Source: Paulinella micropora (taxonomy: Eukaryota; Cercozoa; Imbricatea; Euglyphida; Paulinellidae). Taken from it: a stretch of DNA of 40,000 bases. Of the stretch, positions 27,237 to 35,812 are shown in pieces (position 1 is the first letter of the stretch; each line of letters begins with the position of its first letter). The stretch spans positions 5,001 through 45,000 of the forward strand of contig WBZZ01005989.1 of assembly GCA_019918135.1 (NCBI GenBank). Reading direction: 5' to 3'. A program made the translations under genes and the position numbers. The notes below the pieces were generated by a model. That model saw only the letters and a program-made list of their open reading frames with translations. It was not told where the DNA came from and made no database searches.

Positions 27237-27255
27237 ATCATATATGATATTTTTG
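27237..27255 (+). terminator. palindrome plus T run after penton gene
   Basis: The perfect 12-mer ATCATATATGAT at 27237-27248 is followed by ATTTTT, 40 nt after the penton stop. It may be the 3' processing signal of the capsid transcript. Confidence 0.45.
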
Positions 27256-27519
27256 GACAATATAGATAAATTGTTTAAGTTGATAACGGCTGTCAACGAG
27301 TGCCGTTTGAAACAAAAAAAAGATATAATCCCGTGCGGGACTAATATGGATCAGTTTTATCGGTATTTAAGGAAATACCAATGCACCAGAATCTGATGTG
27401 AAGCGTCCTCCCTCCGACCCATCCCCCCCCACCCCCCCCCCCCCCCTTCCCCCTCTACGTACCAGCTACGTCACAGCGGGCAAACAGAATTTTTTGAAGG
27501 TAAAACCATGTCTTAATAT
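27256..27519. other. right border of viral block with poly-C run
   Basis: No gene. There is a C-rich run at about 27423-27446 followed by a change to different sequence. It separates the penton gene from the inverted-repeat element. No terminal inverted repeat of the polinton-like virus is seen here. Confidence 0.5.
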
Positions 27520-27834
27520 AGTAAAATGCTTAATATAAGCAAGAATAAACAGTAAAAGCAAATTCTGCATGTTCGGCATTGTTATCATCATAGATTCATG
27601 GTAGCCGGGACTATGAAAAAGTAGAAAAATTACCGTGTCGGACCGGTTCCTGCCCACCTCTGAAGATGAAGTTAAAGTATTACAATTAATAAAAACATAT
27701 TTTAATATTATTTTTATATGTTCTGCAATCAGGGAATTCATTTCCTTTCATTTCCACACGTTTTCAAAAAAACCATATACTTCATCGAAAATTTCGGAAA
27801 AAGGGATACCCCCAAGATTGTCGAATGTTTAGTT
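27520..27834 (+). repeat. left terminal inverted repeat
   Basis: Pairs with 29662-29975. The first ~60 outer bases are less conserved; the inner 250 bases differ by only scattered substitutions and one- or two-base indels. Confidence 0.9.
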
Positions 27835-27975
27835 CTTTCCTGCTGCTGCTTTTCGTCCAGCGCTTCCAAGCCAGAGAACCTGACTACCTCGACGCCTCGC
27901 ATGCCCAGCGCGGCCATCAAGAAAACCGCCTCCAGCCCCAACAAGGGCCTGTCCGGCGCGGGCAGAAAGGGTGAG

Positions 27976-29031
27976 TCAGGGGCCTGGTGCACGCCCGCGC
28001 TCTCCGCCCAGGGCCTGGTACAGCGAGTCGAGCCAAGCCAGCCTGGTCTCCTCGTGGATGGCGTGCCGGTGCTCCATCTTTTCGGTCCGGTTTTCTTTCG
28101 TTCTTTTCGCCGTGCCGGCGCTCATGTTCGGGTCGCTGAACAACCCGTTCTGCAGCACGAAGCGCGCGACCTCTTCCCCAAAGGGGGTCTGCAGGTTGCC
28201 CTTGGCGTCCTCGCCACCGAGCAGCCACTGCCGGAATTCAGTGTAGCTCTTCTGATGCCTAGTCTTGGCGCCGGGAGCTACCGCGTCCACCAGGTCATTG
28301 AGCACTTTCGCGTAGCTAAGGACGTCGTCGGGGTAGCGCAAGAACATCCGACAGTGCGCAAGCAGGCAGTCGCGGAGCGGTTTCGTGTTGCCGTCGCAGC
28401 CTTCGACCGAGCCCTCGTGCGGGCCGTAGAGGGCCTGCCTGAACGTCAGCTCGCCGCCCTCCCAGTCGTCGCCGGTGGGCAGCCGGCGGAGGTCGTCGCT
28501 CACCCGAAAGGCCGCGCGCCCTCCTTCGTTCGACGTGAAAAAGGACCCAGAGCCCTGCAAGCCCGTGTGGGTCTTCCGGAGGAAATTGCCCACGCGCATC
28601 TTGCTGTTCTTGGGAAAGATAAAGTAGTCGCCCCAGTGCTCCGTCCAAAACTCGATAATTCCCTCCAGCTCGGCCGAGCGCTCGAAGCGCGACGCGTCCA
28701 CGCCGAGCTCGGACAGGCGGACCCTGCCCAGCAGCGCCTGGTACTGCTTTGCCGAGAGCTTCACGAGCTTGTCGAGGCCCGCCACGAACGACGACCGGTA
28801 CTTGCGCCAGACCACGGCGGTAAACTTGACGGGCGGCAGCCCTCGGGCCAAGGGCACTCCCGCCTTCTTGCCCCACGCGGCGAGCTCGCCGTGGCCCGGC
28901 GCCACTTTGACGTCCGCCTTCGCGATCTCTTTCCGCTCCGTGGCGTGCAGCGTGTCCATCGTTTTTCTGTTAATATGGCTACCCTCTTTTTTTTTTACTT
29001 GCTGATTAAAACCGAGAGGATTTAAATCCAC
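27976..29031 (-). CDS. unknown GC-rich ORF in inverted-repeat element
   Basis: 351 residues from ATG at 29031; a second ATG at 28959 (MDTLHATERKEIAKADVK) is a more convincing start because the first 24 codons come from an AT-rich spacer. Mixed helical protein with motifs such as VVWRKYRSSFVAGLDKLVKL and FWTEHWGDYFIFPKNSKMRV; I recognise no transposase catalytic pattern (no DDE/D spacing, no RVE or tyrosine-recombinase signature). After the stop another frame continues with protein-like sequence (GLEAVFLMAALGMRGVEVVR), hinting that the true C-terminus was longer and is frameshifted. A 435-codon antisense frame is judged a shadow. Confidence 0.5.
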   Translation of the reverse strand: MDLNPLGFNQQVKKKEGSHINRKTMDTLHATERKEIAKADVKVAPGHGELAAWGKKAGVPLARGLPPVKFTAVVWRKYRSSFVAGLDKLVKLSAKQYQALLGRVRLSELGVDASRFERSAELEGIIEFWTEHWGDYFIFPKNSKMRVGNFLRKTHTGLQGSGSFFTSNEGGRAAFRVSDDLRRLPTGDDWEGGELTFRQALYGPHEGSVEGCDGNTKPLRDCLLAHCRMFLRYPDDVLSYAKVLNDLVDAVAPGAKTRHQKSYTEFRQWLLGGEDAKGNLQTPFGEEVARFVLQNGLFSDPNMSAGTAKRTKENRTEKMEHRHAIHEETRLAWLDSLYQALGGERGRAPGP

Positions 29032-29671
29032 CGTGCACAGCAGTCGCGCGACGCGCCTTCTTCCGTTTTTTGCGGAGCGGCTTGGAGCCGAGAAGATGGC
29101 TCTCTCTCGGCCTGGCGTTGCTGTCGGGCGGGGTCAGCAGGTTGCCGGTGATTGGTAAAAAGGGAAAGTTCAGTGTCTGGCAGATGGCTGCCCAGATCGC
29201 CGTTTGCCGGTGCCTGCTTTCGCTCTGCAAGAGCGGCGGCACGCGCGCGGCGAGCGCGGGCTGTTGCATGAGTTCTAGCAGCGCTCTGAGGAGTGAAGAA
29301 TAATTGATAAAACAGACGCGAGACCAGCCATAACGAACCTTGAGCAGCGCCCTCACTGTCGCCCACGCCCCGTCCACCCGATGGAATAACGTCTCGAGGC
29401 CTTGTAGCACTTCGCGAGTGGGCTCGGCCCCGCGCGTCAGCCTGTCCTTCGAGCCGCCGAGCAGGTACGCAAGACAGCCGGCTCGGTCCAGAGAAAGTGG
29501 GTCGAGACGACTCTTTTTGAACAGATAGATCAACTTCAACGGGGTAATCTCCGTGCCATTCACCCTCCACTTGTGGCAGAGGTCTCTCGCCAGCTGTAGC
29601 AAGGTCTGGCTGACTAGCGGCTTCTGATGAATCCCTCTCAACCCAAATACCTGCCTCGTAAAACTAAACAT
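29006..29671 (-). CDS. unknown GC-rich ORF with basic tail
   Basis: 221 residues. The start codon (29671) lies in the right terminal repeat. Leu-rich helical body (LVSQTLLQLARDLCHKWRVN; SSLLRALLELMQQPALAARV) and a strongly basic C-terminus (KPLRKKRKKARRATAVHGG) that looks like a nuclear-localisation signal. It overlaps the longer version of the next ORF by 26 nt. No family is recognised. The basic tail resembles those at the N-termini of the GC-rich proteins at 32773 and 34410, which could mean a common origin. Confidence 0.48.
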   Translation of the reverse strand: MFSFTRQVFGLRGIHQKPLVSQTLLQLARDLCHKWRVNGTEITPLKLIYLFKKSRLDPLSLDRAGCLAYLLGGSKDRLTRGAEPTREVLQGLETLFHRVDGAWATVRALLKVRYGWSRVCFINYSSLLRALLELMQQPALAARVPPLLQSESRHRQTAIWAAICQTLNFPFLPITGNLLTPPDSNARPRESHLLGSKPLRKKRKKARRATAVHGGFKSSRF

Positions 29672-29975
29672 TCGACAATCTTGGGGGTATCCCTTTTTCC
29701 GAAATTTTCCATGAAGTATATGGACTTTTTTGAAAACGTGTGGAAATGAAAGGAAATCAATTCACTGATTGCAGAACATATAAAAATAATATTAAAACAT
29801 GTTTTTATTAATTGTAATACACTTTAACTTCATCTTCAGAGGTGGGCAGGAACCGGTCCGACACGGTAATCTTTCTCCTTTTTCATAGTCCCGGCTACTA
29901 TGAATCTATGATGATAACAATGCCCAACATGCAGAATTTGCTTTTAATTTTGTTTATCTTTGTTTACATTAAGCA
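29662..29975 (-). repeat. right terminal inverted repeat
   Basis: Inverted copy of 27520-27834. The outer end runs into AT-rich DNA and then a C14/G-rich run at 30022-30062. Confidence 0.9.
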
Positions 29976-30373
29976 TTTTACTTTATTATGATAATAAACA
30001 TTGCTTTTACCTACAATAAATTCCCCCCCCCCCCCGGGGGGGGGAGGGGGGGAGGGGGGAACGGGGGAGGAAGAGAAGTGCGATGTCGCCACGCAAAATA
30101 CATAGATTCTACAACAAAATTTCTTTAATGACTAAAAACAATAATAAATCTAACTCCGTAATATCATACTAACTAAATTAGAAGTTTGTTTAACTCTTGC
30201 ACGCGACAAACGTTCTTAATCCCGCTTTCGACCATAACAAACCTGCCAGTGCAAAAAATTACGATTAATACTACACTACTACAAAGAAAAAAAACACAAA
30301 ACAAATTCAAACATCTTTCAGATGAAGGAGAAAAGTGAAAGCTATGCAAACTACCTGGTGCGTGCATTTGAAG
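29976..30373. other. spacer with C-to-G homopolymer palindrome
   Basis: Contains a C run that switches directly to G runs at 30022-30062 (a self-complementary homopolymer), then about 300 bp of AT-rich DNA in which I see no gene. Confidence 0.5.
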
Positions 30374-30990
30374 TTAGCGCCGAGTCAGCGCAAGCGATGC
30401 TAAAACAAACTCCCATGCGTTAGGTGAGCTGGGAGCGGTGAGACCGGTGCCGCGTTGGGGGGTGGAAGGTGAGTTACCAGCAGACAGAGCGCCAGCTGCC
30501 ATCCGCGCGATGAGATCCTCCAGCAAGCTTTCTCTCTCGCTCTTACTATTTTTGTTGTTGTTGCTGTTGTTGTTGCTGTTGTTGTTGCTGTTGTTGTTGT
30601 TGTTGTTATCATTATCATCATAGTTTTTCTTGTTCTTGTTATTCTTCTTCTTCTTCTTCTTCTTCACTCTCTCGTTCTCTTCTTCTGAGCTTTCCTCTTC
30701 CTCCTCCTTCTCCTTCTTCGAATTCTTCCTCTTTCTTCTCTCCTCTTCCCGTTGTCGCTTCTCTTGCGCCTCTTTTTCCTTCCGATCTTGCGCTTCTTTT
30801 TTCTTCCTTTCCTCCTCTCTCAACTTTCTTTCTTCTGCTAGCATTTCCTTAATGGATGCGGCTTGTTCTGACATTGCCTTGTTCACAAGATCCTGAACGA
30901 CTTCTTTCGACACGCCGGCGGACGAACTACCCTGAATACAATACCGGTCGCCGTTGTTTTGAAAGAAGTCGTTCGTTTCTTGCGAACAAG
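30374..30990 (-). CDS. low-complexity charged coiled-coil ORF (host-like exon?)
   Basis: The frame is open from about 30990 to 30374. It begins after a (TTA)n tract, so the true start is unclear. It encodes a Glu/Lys/Arg-rich helix (AEERKLREEERKKKEAQDRK), a Lys run, an Asn-rich run from trinucleotide repeats, then SERESLLEDLIARMAAGALS and a Ser/Pro tail ending at 30374. No domain is recognised. It may be a gene fragment or exon; trinucleotide repeats make slippage likely. Confidence 0.33.
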
Positions 30991-31008
30991 GCAGTGGCAG
31001 AACAAACC
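30861..31008. repeat. imperfect 48-bp inverted repeat
   Basis: Arms 30861-30908 and 30961-31008 pair with several mismatches (shared GAAAGAAGTCGTTC, GAACAAGGCA and GCAGAACAA-type blocks). One arm codes for VVQDLVNKAMSEQ on the minus strand, the other for a related peptide on the plus strand, so part of the ORF was duplicated in inverted orientation. Confidence 0.6.
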
Positions 31009-31035
31009 AACAGCAACGACAACAACAACAACAAA

Positions 31036-31037
<2 letters not shown>

Positions 31038-31112
<75 letters not shown>

Positions 31113-31288
31113 GTGTATCTCCTGCCAATTGCTGAGCCAAAAGGCCATGTGCATCCAGTCCTCCATTCCATAAGGAAAGTCTCCACACCAATCGGTGGAA
31201 TAAAGGAAGTGACGGCATAGAACATTACTCTAGGAGCTTTATACCAATCAGCCCATGGAAAGGGACCGATGGCCTATGTACTCCCTAA

Positions 31289-31289
<1 letters not shown>
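31038..31289 (-). mobile_element. truncated SINE-like copy with (TTA)n tail
   Basis: On the minus strand, sequence ending GCAATTGGCAGGAGATACAC is followed by (TAT)n at 31111-31038. The 3' end resembles that of the neighbouring SINE (ATCAGCCATTGACAGAGAAGCAC then (TAT)n). The tRNA-like head is missing, so this is a 5'-truncated or more diverged copy. Confidence 0.5.
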
Positions 31290-31291
<2 letters not shown>

Positions 31292-31330
<39 letters not shown>

Positions 31331-31596
31331 GTGCTTCTCTGTCAATGGCTGATGCATTTCTGCACATGCGCCTCCATCGTCTCACCCGTGAGGGGAGTAC
31401 GAAGAATTTACGATAGGCTCTAATGACACCCCCGCAAGGGCAGTTCCAACACTTCCAGACGGACCGGTATGTTCAATGAAAATACTGGTCCAGACGGACC
31501 GGTATGTTCAATGAAAATACTGGTGGCACCGACGGGAATTGAACTGGCGACAGGGCCCAGATGGTAGAACTTGACCACTGGGCTATCACGGTGTCC
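31292..31596 (-). mobile_element. tRNA-derived SINE with (TTA)n tail
   Basis: On the minus strand, 31596-31524 is a 73-nt tRNA-like head with an A box (TAGCCCAGTGG) and a B box (AGTTCAATTCC) for RNA polymerase III. It is followed by a 35-bp tandem duplication (31456-31524), a ~120-bp body and a (TAT)n tail at 31331-31292. The acceptor stem pairs poorly, so it is a SINE rather than a functional tRNA gene. A second (TTA)n tract at 31597-31687 abuts its 5' side, probably the tail of another copy or an expansion at the insertion site. Confidence 0.72.
31456..31524. repeat. 35-bp tandem duplication inside the SINE
   Basis: CAGACGGACCGGTATGTTCA... is repeated exactly at 31456 and 31491, period 35. 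Confidence 0.85.
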
Positions 31597-31672
<76 letters not shown>

Positions 31673-31687
31673 TAATAATAATAATAA
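31597..31687. repeat. (TAA)n microsatellite
   Basis: About 30 TAA units with one interruption (GAT near 31670). The poly-Ile frames read through it are artefacts. Confidence 0.95.
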
Positions 31688-31877
31688 AGTTTGAAAAAAA
31701 AATGTCAGCGCTTCCCGTTAGAGAGATTATACTCGGAAAAAAAAAGACAGGGAAAGGCTCACTGATAGAATGCCACACACACTAGCTAGCCATACTAAAG
31801 CTAGTAGCTATACTCCCCTCTCTAAACTATATGCTGCGGCGCCCAAAGAGACCTTTTGCCCCCCCCCCCCGGGGGGG

Positions 31878-34101
31878 GCCAAGCTAGTACTGCTTGGTAG
31901 AGCGGTTGGCAGCTTGAATGCAGAAGTACCAGACGCTGGAGCGGAAAGGGTGCTGGTGCCTCCGGCCCCGCTGAGTCACAGTGAGCTGGCAGCCCCTGTC
32001 GCGAGCTGGCCACCGGAGTCGAGTGTCACTAGCGAAGCACTACCAGGCAGGGCGGTAGGCAGCTTGAGTGCAGAAGAGCCAGAGGCTGGAGCTGCAAGTG
32101 TGCTGGTACCACCTGCCCCACTAAGTGACAGCGAGCTAGCAGCCCCTGTCGCTAGCTGGCCGCTGGAATCAAGTGTCAGCAGCAAAGTGCTACCAGGCAA
32201 AGAGACTGGCACCTTGAGCACAGATGCACTTAGCTGCCCCGCAGAGGTCAGTGACGTCAGCGAGGTGCTGGCAGGCAGCGAAAGCGGGAGTGTAAATTTA
32301 GAGGCAGTGAGCTCGCCGGTCGTGCTGTTCTATTGTGTTGCCTTCTCGGCGGTGGTAGAATCGGCGCCCGACCTCAGCGGCTTGATGTAAGTAGCATCAG
32401 TGTTAGCGGATGATAATAAATCACCAGTGGCGTTCAGCACGATCGAATGGGATGTCGCTGCCTTTGCTCTGCTTCCTATTGCGATCGATTCCTGGGCGGC
32501 AGCATCCGTGATAGAACATATTATAGCAGTACTGCCGATCCCAACCGACCGTACGCCGAGTGTACTAGCATAGGGACCGACCGAGACCGACGAAACGCCT
32601 TGTGTGCTCTCCGAGGAGTAGGCACCGATCGCGACGGCGAGATCTGCCTGGCCAGAGTATCCCGCCCTGTAGCCAACGGCAGTTTCAAACTGGCCCTGTC
32701 CACTCGCGCCTGCTTCACGACCTACTGCGACTGTGAGTATCTGCTGCCCCTCGCCCGCTAAAGTCCCAATTGCTACGCTGTCTCCACCTTGAAGCCGGTG
32801 GCGCCTACAGCGAACTGGCCCGCGCTGTCGAGCGTGACGAACTGCTTGGTGCCTGCGCTGGGCAGGGCCACAGGCAGCTTAAGCGCGACGGAGCCGGTGC
32901 CAGGCGCGGAAAGCGTGCTGTTGCCGCCAGCCCCTGTCAGCGTGAGCGTTGACGAGTTGGCCAAATTCGCCAGTGAGGTCCCGTGCGGGTTGTTGGTAGC
33001 AGTCAAATGGCTGCTTAGACCTAGCACGCCGTCTAGATCGACCGTCACCAGCTGCGCGGTCGAGGCGGGCAGAGGGTCCGGCAGCCTCGCGAGAGTGTCC
33101 GGGATCGTTGTGACTGTAAAGTCGGTGTCCATGAGCACGATCGCGCCATTACCGCTAGGAGCTAAAGATGGCTGCTTGAGCGTCCTGTCCTTGACCGCAA
33201 AGATGGAGCCGTTTGGATCCATGGTCACGACGCAGTCGTTTTGGGTAGGCATGATCGACGGGAACTTCACCGCTCCTGCCACCTGGTGGTCGACGTACGC
33301 CTTGGGCGCCAGCTGCGAGGCCTTGGCCGGATAACTGGTGTTCTCGATGCAGCCGGCATTGTACAGCTGGTAGTCGAAGGCCAGGCCCCGCATGTACCAA
33401 ACTCCCGCCCCGTTGTTTTTAGTACAGATTACGCGTAAGTATCTGGCGTACTCGGCTGCTGCCGCCGGCGTGAACGTGTGCAGGCTGTCGCCTACAAAGG
33501 TCTGGGCCGTCTGGCTGTCCCAAGTGAACCACCGGCTGCCGTCCGCGCTATAAACGACTACCCAGTCTCTGGGCGCAGTGATGGCGCCCGCGGACGTGAC
33601 GTGGTAAGCAGTGACTTTGGCGTGCTGGCCCAGATCAAGCTGGAGCCACGCGCCTACCACGGTGAGATTATCGACCACCGTCTCGATCATGCCAGCGTAG
33701 TTGTTGCCGCTGTAGCTGTCGGGAGCGGTTGTGCCCCACAAGATCGAAAAGTCGCTGTCAAAGGCTAGGAAGGCCTGGGTGGAATTGCTAGAGGCTGAGG
33801 CCACAAAGCCCGCGGAGCTGTTAGAAGTCATCCCGGCCGGCTGGTTGACTCTGGCTTCGGTGTCCAACGTCAGGGTAATCAGGTCGGCTAAATCGACCAA
33901 GTGCGGGTTCCCAGACGTCGTCAGTCTGTGAGCAGTGTTGAGGGCTACCGCGTCGTTCCCGGCCACTCCTCCTGTTGCCCATCTCACGCCCCCGTCACCG
34001 TCGGAGACAAGGACGTCGCCGTTCTGCCCGTCAACCGGCAGCACAAAGTCGTCGGTCGCACCGTCCAGACGACGGCGCTTGTAAGACCTGGCTACTTCCA
34101 T
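31878..34101 (-). pseudogene. discoidin / tail-fibre protein of a GC-rich virus, decayed
   Basis: Starts MEVARSYKRRRLDGATDDFV (nuclear-signal-like KRRR near the N-terminus, as in adenovirus fibres). Residues ~100-255 form an F5/8 type C (discoidin) domain: AFLAFDSDFSILWGTTAPDS, WLQLDLGQHAKVTAYHVTSA, YARYLRVICTKNNGAGVWYM. Then come shaft modules of ~50 residues (GGNSTLSAPGTGSVALKLPV...), a YadA-head-like stretch in which AIG/AVG motifs recur (AVGYRAGYSGQADLAVAIGA) and NATGDLLSSANTDATYIKPL, and more shaft modules. Three breaks: the first frame stops at 32773 while the continuing protein is in another frame; TAG at 32330-32332; TGA at 31976-31978 where sister modules have a Ser codon. The gene ends at a C12/G8 run (31859-31878) without a proper C-terminus. 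It was probably a host-recognition fibre. Confidence 0.75.
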
Positions 34102-34129
34102 TCCTTGCTAGTTTAGTAGACTACGAGAA

Positions 34130-34412
34130 AAAGTTTTTTAATTATTTACAACATCTCGTCCAGGAAATTGTCCACGAAGCGCATCCGCTCCTCCCAGGTG
34201 TCTCCGCCAGGGACGTCTCGCGCGGGGTTGATGCAGGCGCCGTCGCCATAGAGTCTTCAGACGAGCGAGGCAAGATCCTTGGATCGCCTCTTTTCCCTGT
34301 CCCTGACCAATACAGCCGGCCTTCGAAAAAGCAGGCACCACAGGTAGGACAGACTGCTAACATTTCGTATTTAATAGAACCAGAGAAAAAAAACAGTTTA
34401 ATTATTTTTTTA
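34130..34412 (-). promoter_or_regulatory. shared AT-rich intergenic motif (two copies)
   Basis: On the minus strand TAATTAAA followed within a few bases by a T run and CTC occurs at about 34148-34123 and 34405-34380, each just before the start of a gene (34101 and 34363) in otherwise GC-rich DNA. It probably serves as promoter and/or end signal of this gene block. Confidence 0.5.
34142..34363 (-). pseudogene. small CxxC protein, probably frameshifted
   Basis: ATG at 34363 follows the shared intergenic motif. The N-terminal half reads MLAVCPTCGACFFEGRLYWS (a CxxCxxC zinc-type motif); the same frame ends at 34142 with Ser/Thr-rich sequence. Another frame in the second half reads NPARDVPGGDTWEERMRFVD and ends at 34146, which looks more like real protein. 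A one-base change near 34250 would explain this. Function unknown. Confidence 0.42.
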
Positions 34413-35204
34413 CTGCTCTGCTAGCAGTGCCCTGACTCTTTGGAAGAACCCGAGCAGACGCATATTTACTTCTTCCACTGTTTGAAATTCCTCCCAGTAC
34501 TTGTCCATACTTTTGCGGATGGAGGCACTTGCCCTACTGTATACTAACACCTCGTGTTCAGTTTCGGGCTGAGGCCGTTTATCCACGATGGTCCACGCGT
34601 CCATCCACGGGTCAAACATGCCAACATCGGGCACAAGAAGAGGGGGCAAGGACATATACCTGCACAGATCCTTTCGGTCGGGTTCGTAGAAATGCCTCCA
34701 TGCGTCGGCCGCCAACGGGTAGTGGTAGACTGGATTGACGTATTCCCTAACCACGTCCACAAGCCCGGCCGGCATACCAATCTCCTCTTGCAGCAGGTAC
34801 AGACCCTTGTGCTCCGCAGCGATCAGACCGGCCACATTGCCAATCAACGGGTCCTCGGCGGGCACGGTCATTACCAGCTGATCCAGCACAGAACACACCC
34901 CGTTTGCAACATCGTGTATCCAACGAATGTAATTGCCGTTGCCGTCGACAGCGGTGGGAGAAAAACATGTATGCCGCTCGGATACGTCAACCAGCTCTCT
35001 CAACAGGTCTGGTAACAGGTCACTCCACGGGGCACGCCGTGCAAACCTGCCATCGTAGAAGCGCACCATGGCATGCCTCGCGTGTTTGGGCATCGGCTGG
35101 CAAGGGGCAGTGCTTGTAAGCGAGGGCAGCTCCAACCGGCGTCGCTTGCGGGGCTGGGCACCGGCGCCAGCAGCAGTTCGTCTCTCTTGCAATGCAAGCA
35201 TCAT
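34410..35204 (-). CDS. unknown GC-rich viral-block protein
   Basis: 264 residues. The N-terminus contains QPRKRRRLELPSLTS, a nuclear-localisation-like cluster close to that of the neighbouring fibre (YKRRRLDG). The body is helical with conserved-looking VREYVNPVYHYPLAADAWRH and DVGMFDPWMDAWTIVDKRPQ and a C-terminal helix ending LLGFFQRVRALLAEQ. The frame is intact, with GC-rich third positions. It is first in a minus-strand run of three genes with a common intergenic motif. No family is recognised. Confidence 0.55.
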   Translation of the reverse strand: MMLALQERRTAAGAGAQPRKRRRLELPSLTSTAPCQPMPKHARHAMVRFYDGRFARRAPWSDLLPDLLRELVDVSERHTCFSPTAVDGNGNYIRWIHDVANGVCSVLDQLVMTVPAEDPLIGNVAGLIAAEHKGLYLLQEEIGMPAGLVDVVREYVNPVYHYPLAADAWRHFYEPDRKDLCRYMSLPPLLVPDVGMFDPWMDAWTIVDKRPQPETEHEVLVYSRASASIRKSMDKYWEEFQTVEEVNMRLLGFFQRVRALLAEQ

Positions 35205-35247
35205 CGTTTCTTGCGGTAGCTGGTGTCACCTAAGGAGCGGGTAAATC

Positions 35248-35310
35248 TTAGCGTGTTTGGCGGCAGCACGGAAGTTTCAGCGAAAATTTAGCGTGTTTTT
35301 GCGGCGCGGT
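35248..35310. repeat. 40-bp spaced direct repeat upstream of 264-aa gene
   Basis: TTAGCGTGTTT occurs at 35248 and 35288, each followed by a related GC-rich stretch (GGCGGCAGCACGGAAG and TTGCGGCGCGGTAAG). This lies 44 bp or more upstream of the 35204 start and could be regulatory. Confidence 0.5.
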
Positions 35311-35555
35311 AAGTTCCCGGGAAATAGGCACAACCAGTGGTGGGGCAGAAATGGCAATAGTCTCGTTCCGGCTGCTGACCACTTTCCCTCGAGCGAAACT
35401 AGAGGGTTCTGAGCTGGCCAAGCCCAACCCTCCCTACCGCGTGCCGCACAATGTCGGCGGGAAGGGAGAAGGGAGAAAGGAGAAGGGAGAAGGAAAGTAA
35501 CGGTAGAGCGTGCCCGCGTGACCCCCTCCCTCCAGCGCCGCCTACAGCCGAGTCA

Positions 35556-35812
35556 CCCCCCCCCCCCCCCCCCGACTCCCCTCTCCCCTGTCAGAGGAAA
35601 CACCCCCCCCCCCCCCCCCCTCCCTCCCCTCTCTCCTGTGCCGGCCAGCGCCGCCTGTCGGAAAGCCCCCCCCCCCCCCCCCCCCTCCCTCCCCTCTCTC
35701 CTGTGCCGGCCAGCGCCGCCTGTCGGAAAGCCCCCCCCCCCCCCTCTCCCTGTGTATTTTTTCTTGAGACATCTGCCACCATCCGCAAACCCCCCCCCCC
35801 CCCCCTCCCTCC
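35556..35812. repeat. poly-C minisatellite
   Basis: Runs of 14-19 C alternate with short units; the unit CTCTCTCCTGTGCCGGCCAGCG plus CCGCCTGTCGGAAAG and a C run is present twice in full (about 35628-35685 and 35693-35744) and in part on both sides. Pro-rich frames here are artefacts. Confidence 0.9.

Larger units (their letters stand above)
27520..29975. mobile_element. 2.46-kb element with ~314-bp terminal inverted repeats
   Basis: Left arm 27520-27834 and right arm 29662-29975 are inverted copies with roughly 93-95% identity by eye, including CCGTGTCGGACCGGTTCCTG and CCACACGTTTTCAAAAAA-type stretches. The arms are AT-rich; the 1.83-kb core is GC-rich with two minus-strand ORFs. The outer borders lie next to C-rich and C/G runs and no clear target-site duplication is visible. 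The arms end in ATGTTTAGTT on both sides, so the right arm supplies the start codon of the first ORF. It could be a cargo-bearing DNA transposon, a foldback element or a captured virus segment. Confidence 0.85.

Noticed and set aside
27718..29025. 435-codon plus-strand frame through the inverted-repeat element
   Set aside because: GC-rich coding DNA often leaves an open antisense frame; composition (Arg/Val/Pro-rich, no motifs) is worse than that of the minus-strand ORFs, and it starts inside the terminal repeat.
30883..31218. Poly-Leu/poly-Ile/poly-Tyr frames
   Set aside because: They are translations of (TTA)n in three frames.
31524..31596. Functional tRNA gene
   Set aside because: The acceptor stem has several mismatches and the element continues into a repeat body and (TTA)n tail, as in SINEs.
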